From positions 186,001-250,000 of the forward strand of contig NZ_JAAGWD010000005.1 of the NCBI RefSeq assembly GCF_010686685.1: a DNA stretch of 64,000 nt. Reading direction: 5' to 3'. Both the position numbers and the translations under genes were made by a program. Positions 43,620 through 52,580 of the stretch are shown here, in pieces (the stretch's first letter is position 1; the number at the start of each line of letters is the position of its first letter). Below the pieces are notes generated by a model. That model was not told where the DNA came from. It searched no databases and worked only from the letters and a program-made list of their open reading frames with translations. This DNA comes from Pontibacter burrus. Lineage in GTDB: Bacteria > Bacteroidota > Bacteroidia > Cytophagales > Hymenobacteraceae.

Positions 43620-43943
43620 ATGGAAGACGCGATAAAAATAACCGTTGAAACCCCGGATGGCGAACGTGTAGTGCTGGAGGCTCCTACTGATATGGGGCTG
43701 TCGGTGATGGAAGTAATGAAGGCGAATGAGCTGAATGTACCTGCCATTTGCGGCGGCATGGCCATTTGTGCTACCTGCCACGTAGAAGTGCTGGCAAGCG
43801 GCGATTTACCTGAAATGAACGACGATGAGGCCTTTATGATCGAATCGTTGCCGCATGCCACTGAAATGAGCCGCCTGTCGTGCCAGTTGCGCATTACACC
43901 TGAGCTTGATGGCCTGGTAGTACGCCTGATGCCGGAAGCATAA
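43620..43943 (+). CDS. 2Fe-2S ferredoxin (adrenodoxin type)
   Basis: 107 aa. Cluster ligands Cys44, Cys50, Cys53 (C-X5-C-X2-C) and Cys88, the adrenodoxin/ISC ferredoxin spacing. Acidic overall. It follows the ferredoxin reductase by 3 bases, so the pair is one redox unit, supplying electrons for Fe-S assembly, a P450 or a desaturase elsewhere. Confidence 0.93.
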   Translation: MEDAIKITVETPDGERVVLEAPTDMGLSVMEVMKANELNVPAICGGMAICATCHVEVLASGDLPEMNDDEAFMIESLPHATEMSRLSCQLRITPELDGLVVRLMPEA

Positions 43944-43960
43944 GCTCGTAAAGGATAGAT

Positions 43961-43993
43961 AAAAGGGCGCTCTATAGTTCAGAGCGCCCTTTT
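43961..43993. terminator. Terminator with palindrome core in loop
   Basis: AAAAGGGCGCTCT / AGAGCGCCCTTTT, 13-bp arms. The seven-base loop is ATAGTTC, so the loop and closing base carry CTATAGTT. Confidence 0.95.
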
Positions 43994-44127
43994 ATTGTAC
44001 GATACTATAGCTTTTGCATTAAATTGAAGCTGCTATCTAATTTGTCATCAGAAATCAGTGTGGGTACGGCCTGTAATCTCTCTTTTTATTGGAGTAAGTC
44101 TGAAGCATCGCCGCTCTGAAATTTAAA

Positions 44128-44487
44128 TTATGCCATCCCTTTTTTACCGGCCCATAGCCAAAGCAGGATCAGGACAACCTCGCCGGCTGCATCCAGCAGG
44201 TAAATATCGCGGATCACATCATTCAGCGCATAGAAAACATCAATGCCAGCCAACCCTGCTGCTCCGCCAATGCCCAGCCATTTTATTTCTGCCGTTACCC
44301 GTCTACGTACTCCGGCCGCCAGCAATATAGCACCAATTACAGTTATGAGTACGGCCACTGTATAAAGTAACCAGTAATCCTGCTTAGGCCCCGTTACCCA
44401 AACAAAACTCTTAAGATGCAAAAAGGGCCATATACCGGTAACTAACCAGTAAAGGCCCTGCGCTATAGACACAACATATACTTTCAT
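44128..44487 (-). CDS. Small integral membrane protein
   Basis: 119 aa, four transmembrane helices with short loops; RRRVTAEIK between helices 2 and 3 is cytoplasmic by the positive-inside rule. No family recognised. 9 bases downstream of the cyanophycinase gene on the same strand, so likely co-transcribed. Confidence 0.7.
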   Translation of the reverse strand: MKVYVVSIAQGLYWLVTGIWPFLHLKSFVWVTGPKQDYWLLYTVAVLITVIGAILLAAGVRRRVTAEIKWLGIGGAAGLAGIDVFYALNDVIRDIYLLDAAGEVVLILLWLWAGKKGMA

Positions 44488-44496
44488 CTGAGTTAA

Positions 44497-45396
44497 TCAG
44501 GCATGCAGCTGTTCAAAAGTCGGGAATACATACGTTTCCTTGCTCGACAGCAGATGCACTTCAAGCCCGCAGACGGTAAAAGGCTGCTGGTTAGTTATTT
44601 CATAAATATTGCTCCTGGTAATGTTCATGCCATTAACTATAGTTACCAGCCCGGTGCCGATCACTTCTGCTTTCTTGCCTTCGGTTACAAGTATAGCAGT
44701 GTCTTCTTCAAGCCCTACGCCAATACATCCCGGGTTTGTGGCAATGCATTGCGCCATACGCACAATACGACCACGCTGTATAAAGTGTGTATCTATAGCT
44801 ACATTTTTCAGAAATTCCAGCCCTGTGGTTATTCGAACGTCGCCTTTCAGCATGCCTTTGTTCATTTCCCCTTCATAGATCATGGGAGTAGATAAAGCAG
44901 CGGCACCGGCACTTGTACCGGCTACAATTATATTTTCTTTGGTATAGCGCTCTTTCAGTTTTTCCAGCAGTGGCGTACCTCCCAGGATGGCAGTCAGTTT
45001 CAGCTGGTCTCCGCCTGTTATCATTACACCTGCGGCCTTACTTATCACTTCAACGTTCTCGGGTTTCATAGCATCAGACCGATCCCTGATATCCAGCACA
45101 TGCAGGTTTGTAACACCAAGGTGGGTAAAAACCTTCACATAGTCGTTAGCAGTTTTCTCCGGCTCTGATGCTGCCGTCGGAATGATAACTATAAGCGGGT
45201 TACTGCCTTTCAGGTTATCAACAAAGCATTTCAGGATTTCCTCTTTTATAAAATCCTGGCTATGGCTTTGCAGCTCTGATTTTTCCTCACCTTTATCTTC
45301 CCTTCCGCCAATCGCTAAAAGTTTGCCTTTAGGATGAGGCATCCGCGATTCAATCGGAAACTGTTTTTTTACTTCTTCCTTTTCCTTTTTTGCCAT
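44497..45396 (-). CDS. cphB: Cyanophycinase
   Basis: 299 aa, S51 peptidase family. Nucleophile Ser162 in GTSAGA; GGDQLKL and a charged N-terminal extension (about 40 residues, Lys/Glu-rich). It degrades the multi-L-arginyl-poly-L-aspartate storage polymer to Asp-Arg dipeptides. No signal peptide is seen and no cyanophycin synthetase lies in this window, so the substrate must be made elsewhere in the genome or be external. Followed by a small membrane gene; the TIGR02588/TIGR02587 pair precedes it on the same strand. Confidence 0.88.
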   Translation of the reverse strand: MAKKEKEEVKKQFPIESRMPHPKGKLLAIGGREDKGEEKSELQSHSQDFIKEEILKCFVDNLKGSNPLIVIIPTAASEPEKTANDYVKVFTHLGVTNLHVLDIRDRSDAMKPENVEVISKAAGVMITGGDQLKLTAILGGTPLLEKLKERYTKENIIVAGTSAGAAALSTPMIYEGEMNKGMLKGDVRITTGLEFLKNVAIDTHFIQRGRIVRMAQCIATNPGCIGVGLEEDTAILVTEGKKAEVIGTGLVTIVNGMNITRSNIYEITNQQPFTVCGLEVHLLSSKETYVFPTFEQLHA

Positions 45397-45438
45397 GCCT
45401 TTTGTATTTTATTGTTAGCGGATTATTAACCTTATCAA

Positions 45439-45852
45439 TCAGGGTTTCTTGTAACTTACAATTCTGGCTATCACGGAGTCTGCATTTGCCGGACTGTTCC
45501 GGAAAATAATCCAGCCTTCCCGCTCCGACTCTTTCGGCGAAAACGGGATCGTCAGTTCTGAAACTTCTGGTTCCTGCCCCTGGCTGTACAGTGTAAACTC
45601 AACTATAACTTCTTCGGCCGTAGTGCCACCCTTATTATATACCGTTACTTTATAGCGGTTTGGTGCCAACTCCGAAGGGGCTGGTACTCCCTTAGCGTAA
45701 ACCTCAGGATCTTTGTAACTATAGTTTGCCGTCTGATATACCAGGTATCCGAATATAACCAGCAGCACTATCAGGCTTATGCCAAATACCAGCCATTCCA
45801 GCCAGTTTTTCTTATCAACTTTATGATCTTCTTGTCGCTTGTCAGTACCCAT
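45439..45852 (-). CDS. TIGR02588 family protein
   Basis: 137 aa. One transmembrane helix (LEWLVFGISLIVLLVIFGYLVYQ), then an extracytoplasmic beta domain with YKVTVYNKGGTTAEEVIVEFTL. The family is known only by its regular pairing with TIGR02587, and here the pair is 9 bases apart. It contains an exact AACTATAGTT (45717). Confidence 0.85.
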   Translation of the reverse strand: MGTDKRQEDHKVDKKNWLEWLVFGISLIVLLVIFGYLVYQTANYSYKDPEVYAKGVPAPSELAPNRYKVTVYNKGGTTAEEVIVEFTLYSQGQEPEVSELTIPFSPKESEREGWIIFRNSPANADSVIARIVSYKKP

Positions 45853-45861
45853 CTCTCCTGA

Positions 45862-46722
45862 TTATTTAATGAGTAACCTGCCTGCCGAAGCTCCCAGCGA
45901 CGACAACACCCCCAAAACTATAGTTTGAGCGAAACCGGTCCAGAAACCAACACCCTCAAAACGACCAAAAAACCACAATGCCAGTGCCGATGCTGCCAGC
46001 GCCACAAGGTAACTTACGCTGGTATCCAGTGTAAACCAGAACCAGAAACTTTTTGTGTGCTTGCTACTGGTGCCTTTAAAATCGCTGAAGTACACTACAA
46101 CTATACTAAGCAGCAGCGATGCAACTGCCATAGCCAGTATGTGCGCAGGGGTGGCTTGCACGGCCAACATTATTACTTCTTCAGTTGGGGCAACATTACC
46201 TCCTATAATAATAGCCCCGCAGAATGCCAGCACAACCATACCTACATGTCCCGGCTGTTTTTCTTCTTCCAGGCGTTCGTCTTCCTGCTCCTCTTCCTCA
46301 ACCTTATCGCCGAGCTGCGCTGTACCTATAGACACCCCGATAGAGATGGCCATAGCCTCGATGATTACCTTGCCCATCAGCTCATCTATACTGGTTACGC
46401 CGGGTTGAATGCGGTTCAGCATCCACAGCACCGTAAAAGACATCACAAAGCCGATGCCCATCTCTTCTACCGAGTCGATCAGGACACTTTTCCAGGATAC
46501 TCCTGGTCGCATGCCGGCATAACGGTTATAGCCAAGCAATAGCAGGTAAGTAGCCAGCATCAGCAACAGGAGTTGTAGCGGCGTGGCATGAAAACCAGCC
46601 CACCACACTTCCATGGTATATAGTATCGGGAAGCTAAACAGCAGCCCCCCCGTAATACCCCGGGCATATTCTTTAAGTGATAGTGAGAGTGGATGCCCAC
46701 CCGTATGCTCAGCTCTGTTCAA
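45862..46722 (-). CDS. TIGR02587 family membrane protein (DUF2391)
   Basis: 286 aa, about seven transmembrane helices. Opening SLKEYARGITGGLLFSFPILYTMEVWW is the family signature, with an acidic loop (DKVEEEEQEDERLEEEKQ) around residues 140-155. Function unknown. First gene of a probable operon with TIGR02588 and perhaps cyanophycinase. Confidence 0.88.
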   Translation of the reverse strand: MNRAEHTGGHPLSLSLKEYARGITGGLLFSFPILYTMEVWWAGFHATPLQLLLLMLATYLLLLGYNRYAGMRPGVSWKSVLIDSVEEMGIGFVMSFTVLWMLNRIQPGVTSIDELMGKVIIEAMAISIGVSIGTAQLGDKVEEEEQEDERLEEEKQPGHVGMVVLAFCGAIIIGGNVAPTEEVIMLAVQATPAHILAMAVASLLLSIVVVYFSDFKGTSSKHTKSFWFWFTLDTSVSYLVALAASALALWFFGRFEGVGFWTGFAQTIVLGVLSSLGASAGRLLIK

Positions 46723-47370
46723 TTTTTATCAGCTATAGTTAGATGATGCATTATACGGCGTTGCATTATGAAAGTACAGCTCCTTTACTGCCCAGCACTT
46801 TCTGCTGAATAAACCATCAGAGGAGCTTACGAAAATGCTTATCCGTTCAAAATCAAATTGCACTATCCTAACCATATTTTCTGCTTCAAATCCCTCAGTT
46901 TTTGCACTACTTTGCCACTCAATACGCACCTAATTATGTAGCAACTTCAAAACCTGACAGAAATAAGTATTTCCCATTCAAAATACCGTCTTATACCCTC
47001 TGTATCGGCAGGAGTACGTAGCCAGAGGTCTTTATAGCTTAGTAGAGTCGTTTACCTTGATCATTATGAATAAGAAAAGATGTCGCAGAGCTATTGATTA
47101 GGAGCGCTATTCGGGTACCACCAATAGGTATTGCATTAATCAGGCAAGTTGAATTTATAGAACATTGGACGGAAGGTTACTTGTCTAGAATCCGCAAGGC
47201 AGGATATGGTTGTAGTTTTGCCAAAGCGCTGATTGTAAGCTAAGAGAGATACCCTGCTTGGCTGCACCAATTAATAAAATACAAATCAGCTATAGTTAAA
47301 GCCTACTTCATGGCATGAATATTGCAACATAGGGATTATCTAATATAACCTCTTAAACCTTAAAACAAAC
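46723..47370. other. 650-bp spacer
   Basis: No supported gene. Divergent promoters of the TIGR02587 gene and the first beta-barrel gene must lie here; no clean -7 found. CTATAG words near 46734 and 47291. AT-rich in the second half. Confidence 0.4.
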
Positions 47371-48033
47371 ATGAAGAAATTATTTACTATTGCGGTGTTT
47401 GCGCTGCTTGGCACTGGTGCATTTGCACAAACATCAAAGGGTACTATAGCGGTTTCAGCTAGGGTTTCTTTAAATAACTCATTAAATAAAACCAGCTATT
47501 CAGATGAGAACTATAAATCTGATGTTTCCGGATTTAGTTTTAGCGGCAGTTTTGGTTATTTCATTAAAGATAATGTAATGGTCAGCCCCTTTATAGGATA
47601 TGAATATTATAACTCACTGAGTACAAACGACAATTCAAATTCATCTTATAGCAGGGCGCATCATAGAAATAAGAGATACAGTGCTGGCGCCTCACTATCT
47701 AAGTATTATATGCTGTCAGAAAGAATAGCTGTTACTGGTTCTGGCGCAATATCTCTTTACAAAGGAACAGACGAGTCGACTTACGATTCAAATTCAATTG
47801 AGGATTATAAGGACAAAAGCAAGGGATTTGCGATTAGCGTCAGCCCAGGGATCGCCTTCTTTCCAACCGATAGGATCGAATTGTCCACCTCATTTGGCCG
47901 GCTCAGTTATAATAGATCTTTAAGCGAGCGCACCAGGGCAAATCAGATCACTGAAACCACTTCTTCCAAGCTAGGCTTTAATTTAAGCAGCAATACAATT
48001 ACCCTTGGCGTTGGCTACCATTTTAATCACTAA
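47371..48033 (+). CDS. Outer membrane beta-barrel protein 1
   Basis: 220 aa. Signal peptide ends GAFAQ. Alternating polar/hydrophobic strands with Ser/Tyr/Asn-rich turns and a terminal ITLGVGYHFNH, typical of an eight-strand barrel (OmpW/OmpA-like, pfam OMP_b-brl). No periplasmic domain. Tandem paralogue 209 bases downstream. Ligand unknown. Confidence 0.85.
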   Translation: MKKLFTIAVFALLGTGAFAQTSKGTIAVSARVSLNNSLNKTSYSDENYKSDVSGFSFSGSFGYFIKDNVMVSPFIGYEYYNSLSTNDNSNSSYSRAHHRNKRYSAGASLSKYYMLSERIAVTGSGAISLYKGTDESTYDSNSIEDYKDKSKGFAISVSPGIAFFPTDRIELSTSFGRLSYNRSLSERTRANQITETTSSKLGFNLSSNTITLGVGYHFNH

Positions 48034-48241
48034 AGCTCCATTAGTAATTAGTAATCAAATAGTATTATCCACTATCCACGGTCTCTATCTGCGCTTTTAA
48101 CAAAGATCTAATCCTTTGTTAAAAGCCTTTATACTGAGCAAACTCAACCATAAGTTATGCACGAGTTGCTAATAGCTAAAATCTCAAACAAGCTTGTCAA
48201 CCTTTTTCAATATAATCTTACAATATACCCTTTAAACAAAC

Positions 48242-48913
48242 ATGAAGAATTTAATTATCATAGCAGCATTAATGCTGCTCGGCAGCAGTGCATTTGCACA
48301 AACATCTAAAGGAACCATTGTGCTTTCCGGAGATGTATCTCTGAGCATATCAGAGCAGGAACAAAAGACTCCTATAACTTCCAGAAAAGTTCAAAGTAGT
48401 ACTATTGGATACAGTTTTAGCCCAAGTGTTGCTTATTTTATTAAGGATAACCTTAAGATTGGTGCATACATAGGATATTATCGCTCAAAAACAGATAACG
48501 ATATATATGAGGTCGGTGTCAGTGAAATTTATACCAATTCAGTACATGACAATTACAACTTTGGCGCTTACATTTCAAAGTACATAATGTTATCAGATAA
48601 ATTCGGCTTATATGCGACCGGATCAGCCGGACTATTTGATTCAGAGACAAATGAAAATAGCACTGCTAGTCCAGACTATCATTATATTTCAAAAACAGAT
48701 GGTTTCAGCATCAGTGCTGTACCGGGAATTGTATATTTCCCCACTGAGAAAATAGGCATCAGCGCAAGTTTAGGCCGGCTTAGTTATACATCACAGAAAT
48801 CTATGCAGAAGTACTATGAAACAAACTCAACCCATAATAGAAATTCTTCTTTAGATCTGGATTTAAGCAGCAGCACCTTACTTTTTGGCTTTAGCTACCA
48901 TTTCAACCGGTAA
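48242..48913 (+). CDS. Outer membrane beta-barrel protein 2
   Basis: 223 aa, paralogue of the upstream gene: both start M-K-x-L-x-x-I-A and run to AFAQTSKGTI, share FSxSxxYFIKDN and the FPTxxIxxSxSxGRLSY region, and end GYHFN or SYHFN. Tandem duplication with divergence concentrated in the predicted loops. Confidence 0.85.
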   Translation: MKNLIIIAALMLLGSSAFAQTSKGTIVLSGDVSLSISEQEQKTPITSRKVQSSTIGYSFSPSVAYFIKDNLKIGAYIGYYRSKTDNDIYEVGVSEIYTNSVHDNYNFGAYISKYIMLSDKFGLYATGSAGLFDSETNENSTASPDYHYISKTDGFSISAVPGIVYFPTEKIGISASLGRLSYTSQKSMQKYYETNSTHNRNSSLDLDLSSSTLLFGFSYHFNR

Positions 48914-48933
48914 CCAAACTATAGTTTACAAAC

Positions 48934-48974
48934 AAAAAAGCCTGTGCAACTATAAGCTGCACAGGCTTTTTTTT
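48934..48974. terminator. Bidirectional terminator
   Basis: AAAAAAGCCTGTGCA / TGCACAGGCTTTTTTT with a nine-base loop holding ACTATAAG. It separates the barrel genes (+) from the LutA-like gene (-). Confidence 0.95.
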
Positions 48975-48988
48975 AACAATCAACAATC

Positions 48989-49729
48989 TTACCATCCACT
49001 CGCCAGCACATCAGCAATATGCATTGTCCGGATTGGTTTGTTTTGTCTGTCTATATAGGCCTGTAGGTGCATCAGGCAGCTGCTGTCTGTAGAAACTATA
49101 AAATCGGCGCCTGTAGCCAAGGCATTGTCTACTTTCTGTTCGGCCATAGCTGTCGAGATTGCTTCGAACTTAACGGCAAAGGTACCGCCGAAGCCGCAGC
49201 ACGTTTCGTTGTCTTCCATCTCTACTAGTTCAAAGCCGTCCACGTTCTGCAATAAGGCTCTTGGCCCGGCTTTGATACCACACTCTCGCAGAGCACTGCA
49301 GGAATCGTGATAAGTCGCTCTGCCCGGCAAAGATGCACCTTGGATAGCAGTTACTCCCAGCACGTCGGTCAGGAATTCTGTAAACTCGTACACCTTTTTC
49401 TGCATGGCCCGGTACTTCACCAGCTTCGACGATTTCACGAAAATATCCTGGTACGCATTACGCACCATGCCCACACACGAAGCCGAAGGCGCCACGATAT
49501 ACTGTGACGTTTCATTTGAAAAATCATCGAGAAACTTGTCGGCTACTTCGCGGGCTTCGCTGAAAAAACCAGCATTAAAGGCCGGCTGTCCGCAGCAGGT
49601 CTGGTTAGGGTTATAGTGTACTTCGCAGCCCAGGCTCTCCAGTACTTTCACCATGTTCATGCCTGTTTCCGGGAACATCTGATCCACGAAGCAGGGAATA
49701 AAAATATCTACTATAGTTTTTCTTGCCAT
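48989..49729 (-). CDS. LutA/GlcF-like Fe-S oxidoreductase (CCG-domain protein)
   Basis: 246 aa. Two CCG domains: NQTCCGQPAFN and DNETCCGFGGTF, with PCFVDQ and the SAS-C/SSC cysteines as the other ligands. The pattern is that of LutA (lactate utilisation) and LldE. lutB and lutC are not adjacent. It lies 2 bases after the HMG-CoA lyase gene in the same direction and is probably co-transcribed with it, suggesting a role in organic-acid oxidation. Confidence 0.85.
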   Translation of the reverse strand: MARKTIVDIFIPCFVDQMFPETGMNMVKVLESLGCEVHYNPNQTCCGQPAFNAGFFSEAREVADKFLDDFSNETSQYIVAPSASCVGMVRNAYQDIFVKSSKLVKYRAMQKKVYEFTEFLTDVLGVTAIQGASLPGRATYHDSCSALRECGIKAGPRALLQNVDGFELVEMEDNETCCGFGGTFAVKFEAISTAMAEQKVDNALATGADFIVSTDSSCLMHLQAYIDRQNKPIRTMHIADVLASGW

Positions 49730-49731
49730 AA

Positions 49732-50577
49732 TCAGGAAAACACAGCACCAGACTGTGCAATGGCCGCATCAAGGGCGGCGTTGTTGAGGTTTAAATTTAC
49801 ACCAATACCGGTGAAATATGCTACTAAATTTTCGGTGGCCATATTACCTACCAGTTCGTCTTTTGCCATCGGACAACCGCCAAACCCACGAATTGCACCA
49901 TCGAAACGGCGGCAACCCGAACTATAGGCTGCAGCAACTTTCTCCTGCCAGGTGTTAGGATTTGTATGCAGATGCGCACCAAACTCGATGTGCTTAAATG
50001 CTGGTATAAGCGAACTGAACAAATAGCTAATGTTATCCGGGTTGGATACCCCAATGGTATCGGAAAGCGAAACGATCTTTACCTGTAATTTATCCAGCTC
50101 ATTTACAAAGTGCAGCACAGTGTCGGTGTCCCAGGGGTCGTTGTACGGATTCCCGAAGCCCATGGAGATGTAAGTTACCAGCGTTTTATTGTGTTTGTGG
50201 CAGATCTCCTGAATCTGAGCCAGTTGCCCCATAGCCTCAGCTATAGATTTATTGGTATTGCGCTGCTGAAATGTTTCAGAAACAGATAACGGAAAGCCCA
50301 GGTAATCGATCTGGTTGTGCTGAGCTGCATCTTCGGCGCCGCGCACATTGGCAATAATGGCGAGCAGTTTAGAGGTAGTATTTTCCAGGTCCAGGTTAGC
50401 TAGAACCTCAGCCGTATCACTCATCTGCGGAATGGCCTTCGGCGATACAAAGCTTCCGAAATCGATCGTATCAAAGCCAACTCTCAGGAGCTGGTTAATG
50501 TAATCGATCTTTAGACTAGTTGGGATGAACTGCTTCAAACCCTGCATCGCATCGCGTGGGCACTCAATTATCTTCAT
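49732..50577 (-). CDS. Hydroxymethylglutaryl-CoA lyase
   Basis: 281 aa, a DRE-TIM metallolyase. Starts IIECPRDAMQGLKQFIPT (where related synthases have RDGxQ), SDTIGVSNP in the barrel, HLHTNP for the metal His pair and GAIRGFGGCPMA with the catalytic Cys of HMG-CoA lyases. It splits HMG-CoA to acetyl-CoA and acetoacetate, the last step of leucine breakdown. It lies 2 bases before the LutA-like gene. Confidence 0.9.
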   Translation of the reverse strand: MKIIECPRDAMQGLKQFIPTSLKIDYINQLLRVGFDTIDFGSFVSPKAIPQMSDTAEVLANLDLENTTSKLLAIIANVRGAEDAAQHNQIDYLGFPLSVSETFQQRNTNKSIAEAMGQLAQIQEICHKHNKTLVTYISMGFGNPYNDPWDTDTVLHFVNELDKLQVKIVSLSDTIGVSNPDNISYLFSSLIPAFKHIEFGAHLHTNPNTWQEKVAAAYSSGCRRFDGAIRGFGGCPMAKDELVGNMATENLVAYFTGIGVNLNLNNAALDAAIAQSGAVFS

Positions 50578-51056
50578 AGTATAGGGTGCTATGGTTTGCT
50601 GTCTTGCTACAGGCCATTTTCTTCACCAAAGATACAAATCTTTGTGTTTCTACCTTCCTGTTTTATACTACTGCTGTTATACTTTGTATTTGCTTCAGAA
50701 ATCTGCTTAAATTAAGTCGTGCTATAGGGTATTCCCATACGCGGATTTGCATTAACTATAGTTCAGGCACTTAGCAGCTCCTTCGCCAGAACGAACTATA
50801 GCTTTTGGGTTCATTAACAGTTAGCAGCTCATGTATTTTACGTTATGCTATCATATGGAAAGTTATAGTTTAGGAAATTTGAGTAACGTGTGCAAACCAG
50901 CTATAGTATACCTTCTACCCTTGCTTTGCAGACATTTGCCAAGCCTATTACATCACCCTATTGCCGTACGCCTTTTTAACGTATACTCATTTATAGAGCA
51001 CTACATCAGGCGACCTTCAACTATACTATCAAACGCTACATAATCCGGTTAACATT
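50578..51056. other. 480-bp spacer
   Basis: No gene supported. Contains an exact AACTATAGTT at 50754 and further CTATAG words near 50795, 50864 and 50901. Divergent promoters of the HMG-CoA lyase and aldehyde dehydrogenase genes are presumed. Confidence 0.4.
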
Positions 51057-52484
51057 ATGCCTTTTGCTCCACAAACAGATACCAGACAACCGGTACAGCA
51101 AGAAACGCTCCGACGGATAGAGCAGTTACACCGGTTACAGTGCGCTTTTTTTGCGGGTGGTCATACCCTGCCCCTGCAGTTCAGAAAGGCACAGTTGCAC
51201 AAGTTACAGCAAGTACTTAAGCAGCACGAGCAGGAGTTATTTGATGCATTGTATGCCGATTTCCGAAAGCCTGCCCTGGAAGCTTACGGTACCGAGATCG
51301 GTTTTATAGAACTGGAGCTGAAACTGGCATTAAAGAAAGTAGATGACTGGGCAAAACCGCGCCGCGTTCCGGAAACTCTGATCAATTTTCCGGCCCGTAG
51401 TTATGTTTATCCGCAGCCTTATGGAGTCGCACTGATTATCTCTCCCTGGAATTACCCGCTCAACCTGTTATTCATTCCGCTCATCGGGGCTATAGCAGCC
51501 GGCAATTGTGCCATACTAAAACCTTCTGAGATCGCGCCAAATACTGCCGCCGTTGTTAACCGCATTATTTCCCAGAATTTTGATGAACGTTACCTGGCTG
51601 TGGTAGAAGGCGGCGTGGAAGCCACTACCCACCTGCTGGCCCAACGCTTTGATTATATATTTTTTACAGGCAGCACACAGGTAGGGCGTATCGTAATGAA
51701 AGCCGCTGCCGAACACCTGACACCCGTTACACTGGAGTTGGGTGGAAAAAGCCCTGCCATCGTAACCCAGGATGCTGACCTGGAGCTGGCCGCACGCCGC
51801 ATTTGCTGGGGCAAATTCTTAAATGCTGGTCAGACCTGTGTAGCGCCTGATTATGTGCTGGTGCAGGAAGATGTCAAAGAAGACTTTATAGAGCAAATGG
51901 CACATTGCATCACCGATTTTTATGGTTCCCACCCTGCCGAAAGCCCCGATTTTGCCCGCATCATAAATGACAACCATTTCGCACGACTGAGCAAAATGCT
52001 AACACCGGAAAACATCCGGATTGGTGGTAAGACCGATACTGATACACGTTACATTGACCCAACCATACTGGATAATATCACTTGGGAGCACCCATCCATG
52101 CAGGAAGAAATATTCGGGCCGATACTCCCGGTCCTCTCGTTTACTGACCTGGATGAGGCTATTATGATGGTAAACCGCCATGAAAAACCTTTGGCCCTAT
52201 ACTTCTTTTCTGCTAACCGCGAAGACCAGAAACGGATATTGAAAGAGGTTACTTTTGGAGGTGGCTGTATTAACGACACCATCTCGCACCTGGCAAACCC
52301 AAACCTGCCCTTTGGTGGGGTTGGTAACAGCGGCTTGGGAAGTTACCACGGCATTGCCAGCTTCGATGTGTTTTCTCATCAGAAAAGCGTATTGCACCGC
52401 GGCACCTGGCTCGACCTGCCTTTCCGCTATCCGCCTTATGGCGATAAACTAAAGCTGTTACGCAAATTTCTCCGGTGGCTATAG
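51057..52484 (+). CDS. Aldehyde dehydrogenase (ALDH3-like)
   Basis: 475 aa. ISPWNYPLNLLF, catalytic-site Glu227 (LELGGKSP) and Cys261 (NAGQTCVAPD), then EEIFGPILPVL and FGGVGNSGLGSYHG. The C-terminal LPFRYPPYGDKLKLLRKFLRWL is amphipathic, as in fatty-aldehyde ALDH3 members that attach to membranes. It oxidises medium or long aldehydes with NAD(P)+. Its stop codon (Leu-stop) lies in a CTATAGTT word. Confidence 0.93.
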   Translation: MPFAPQTDTRQPVQQETLRRIEQLHRLQCAFFAGGHTLPLQFRKAQLHKLQQVLKQHEQELFDALYADFRKPALEAYGTEIGFIELELKLALKKVDDWAKPRRVPETLINFPARSYVYPQPYGVALIISPWNYPLNLLFIPLIGAIAAGNCAILKPSEIAPNTAAVVNRIISQNFDERYLAVVEGGVEATTHLLAQRFDYIFFTGSTQVGRIVMKAAAEHLTPVTLELGGKSPAIVTQDADLELAARRICWGKFLNAGQTCVAPDYVLVQEDVKEDFIEQMAHCITDFYGSHPAESPDFARIINDNHFARLSKMLTPENIRIGGKTDTDTRYIDPTILDNITWEHPSMQEEIFGPILPVLSFTDLDEAIMMVNRHEKPLALYFFSANREDQKRILKEVTFGGGCINDTISHLANPNLPFGGVGNSGLGSYHGIASFDVFSHQKSVLHRGTWLDLPFRYPPYGDKLKLLRKFLRWL

Positions 52485-52580
52485 TTCGAAACGCAAATTC
52501 ATTTTATCCAAAAATGACTGTAAATAAATTACAGGAAGCTGCGTATACATTACTATAGTTATATCACCCTGAAATACATT

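Noticed and set aside
46729..46929. 66-aa minus-strand frame next to the TIGR02587 gene
   Set aside because: No recognisable pattern and it lies in a promoter spacer; likely chance.
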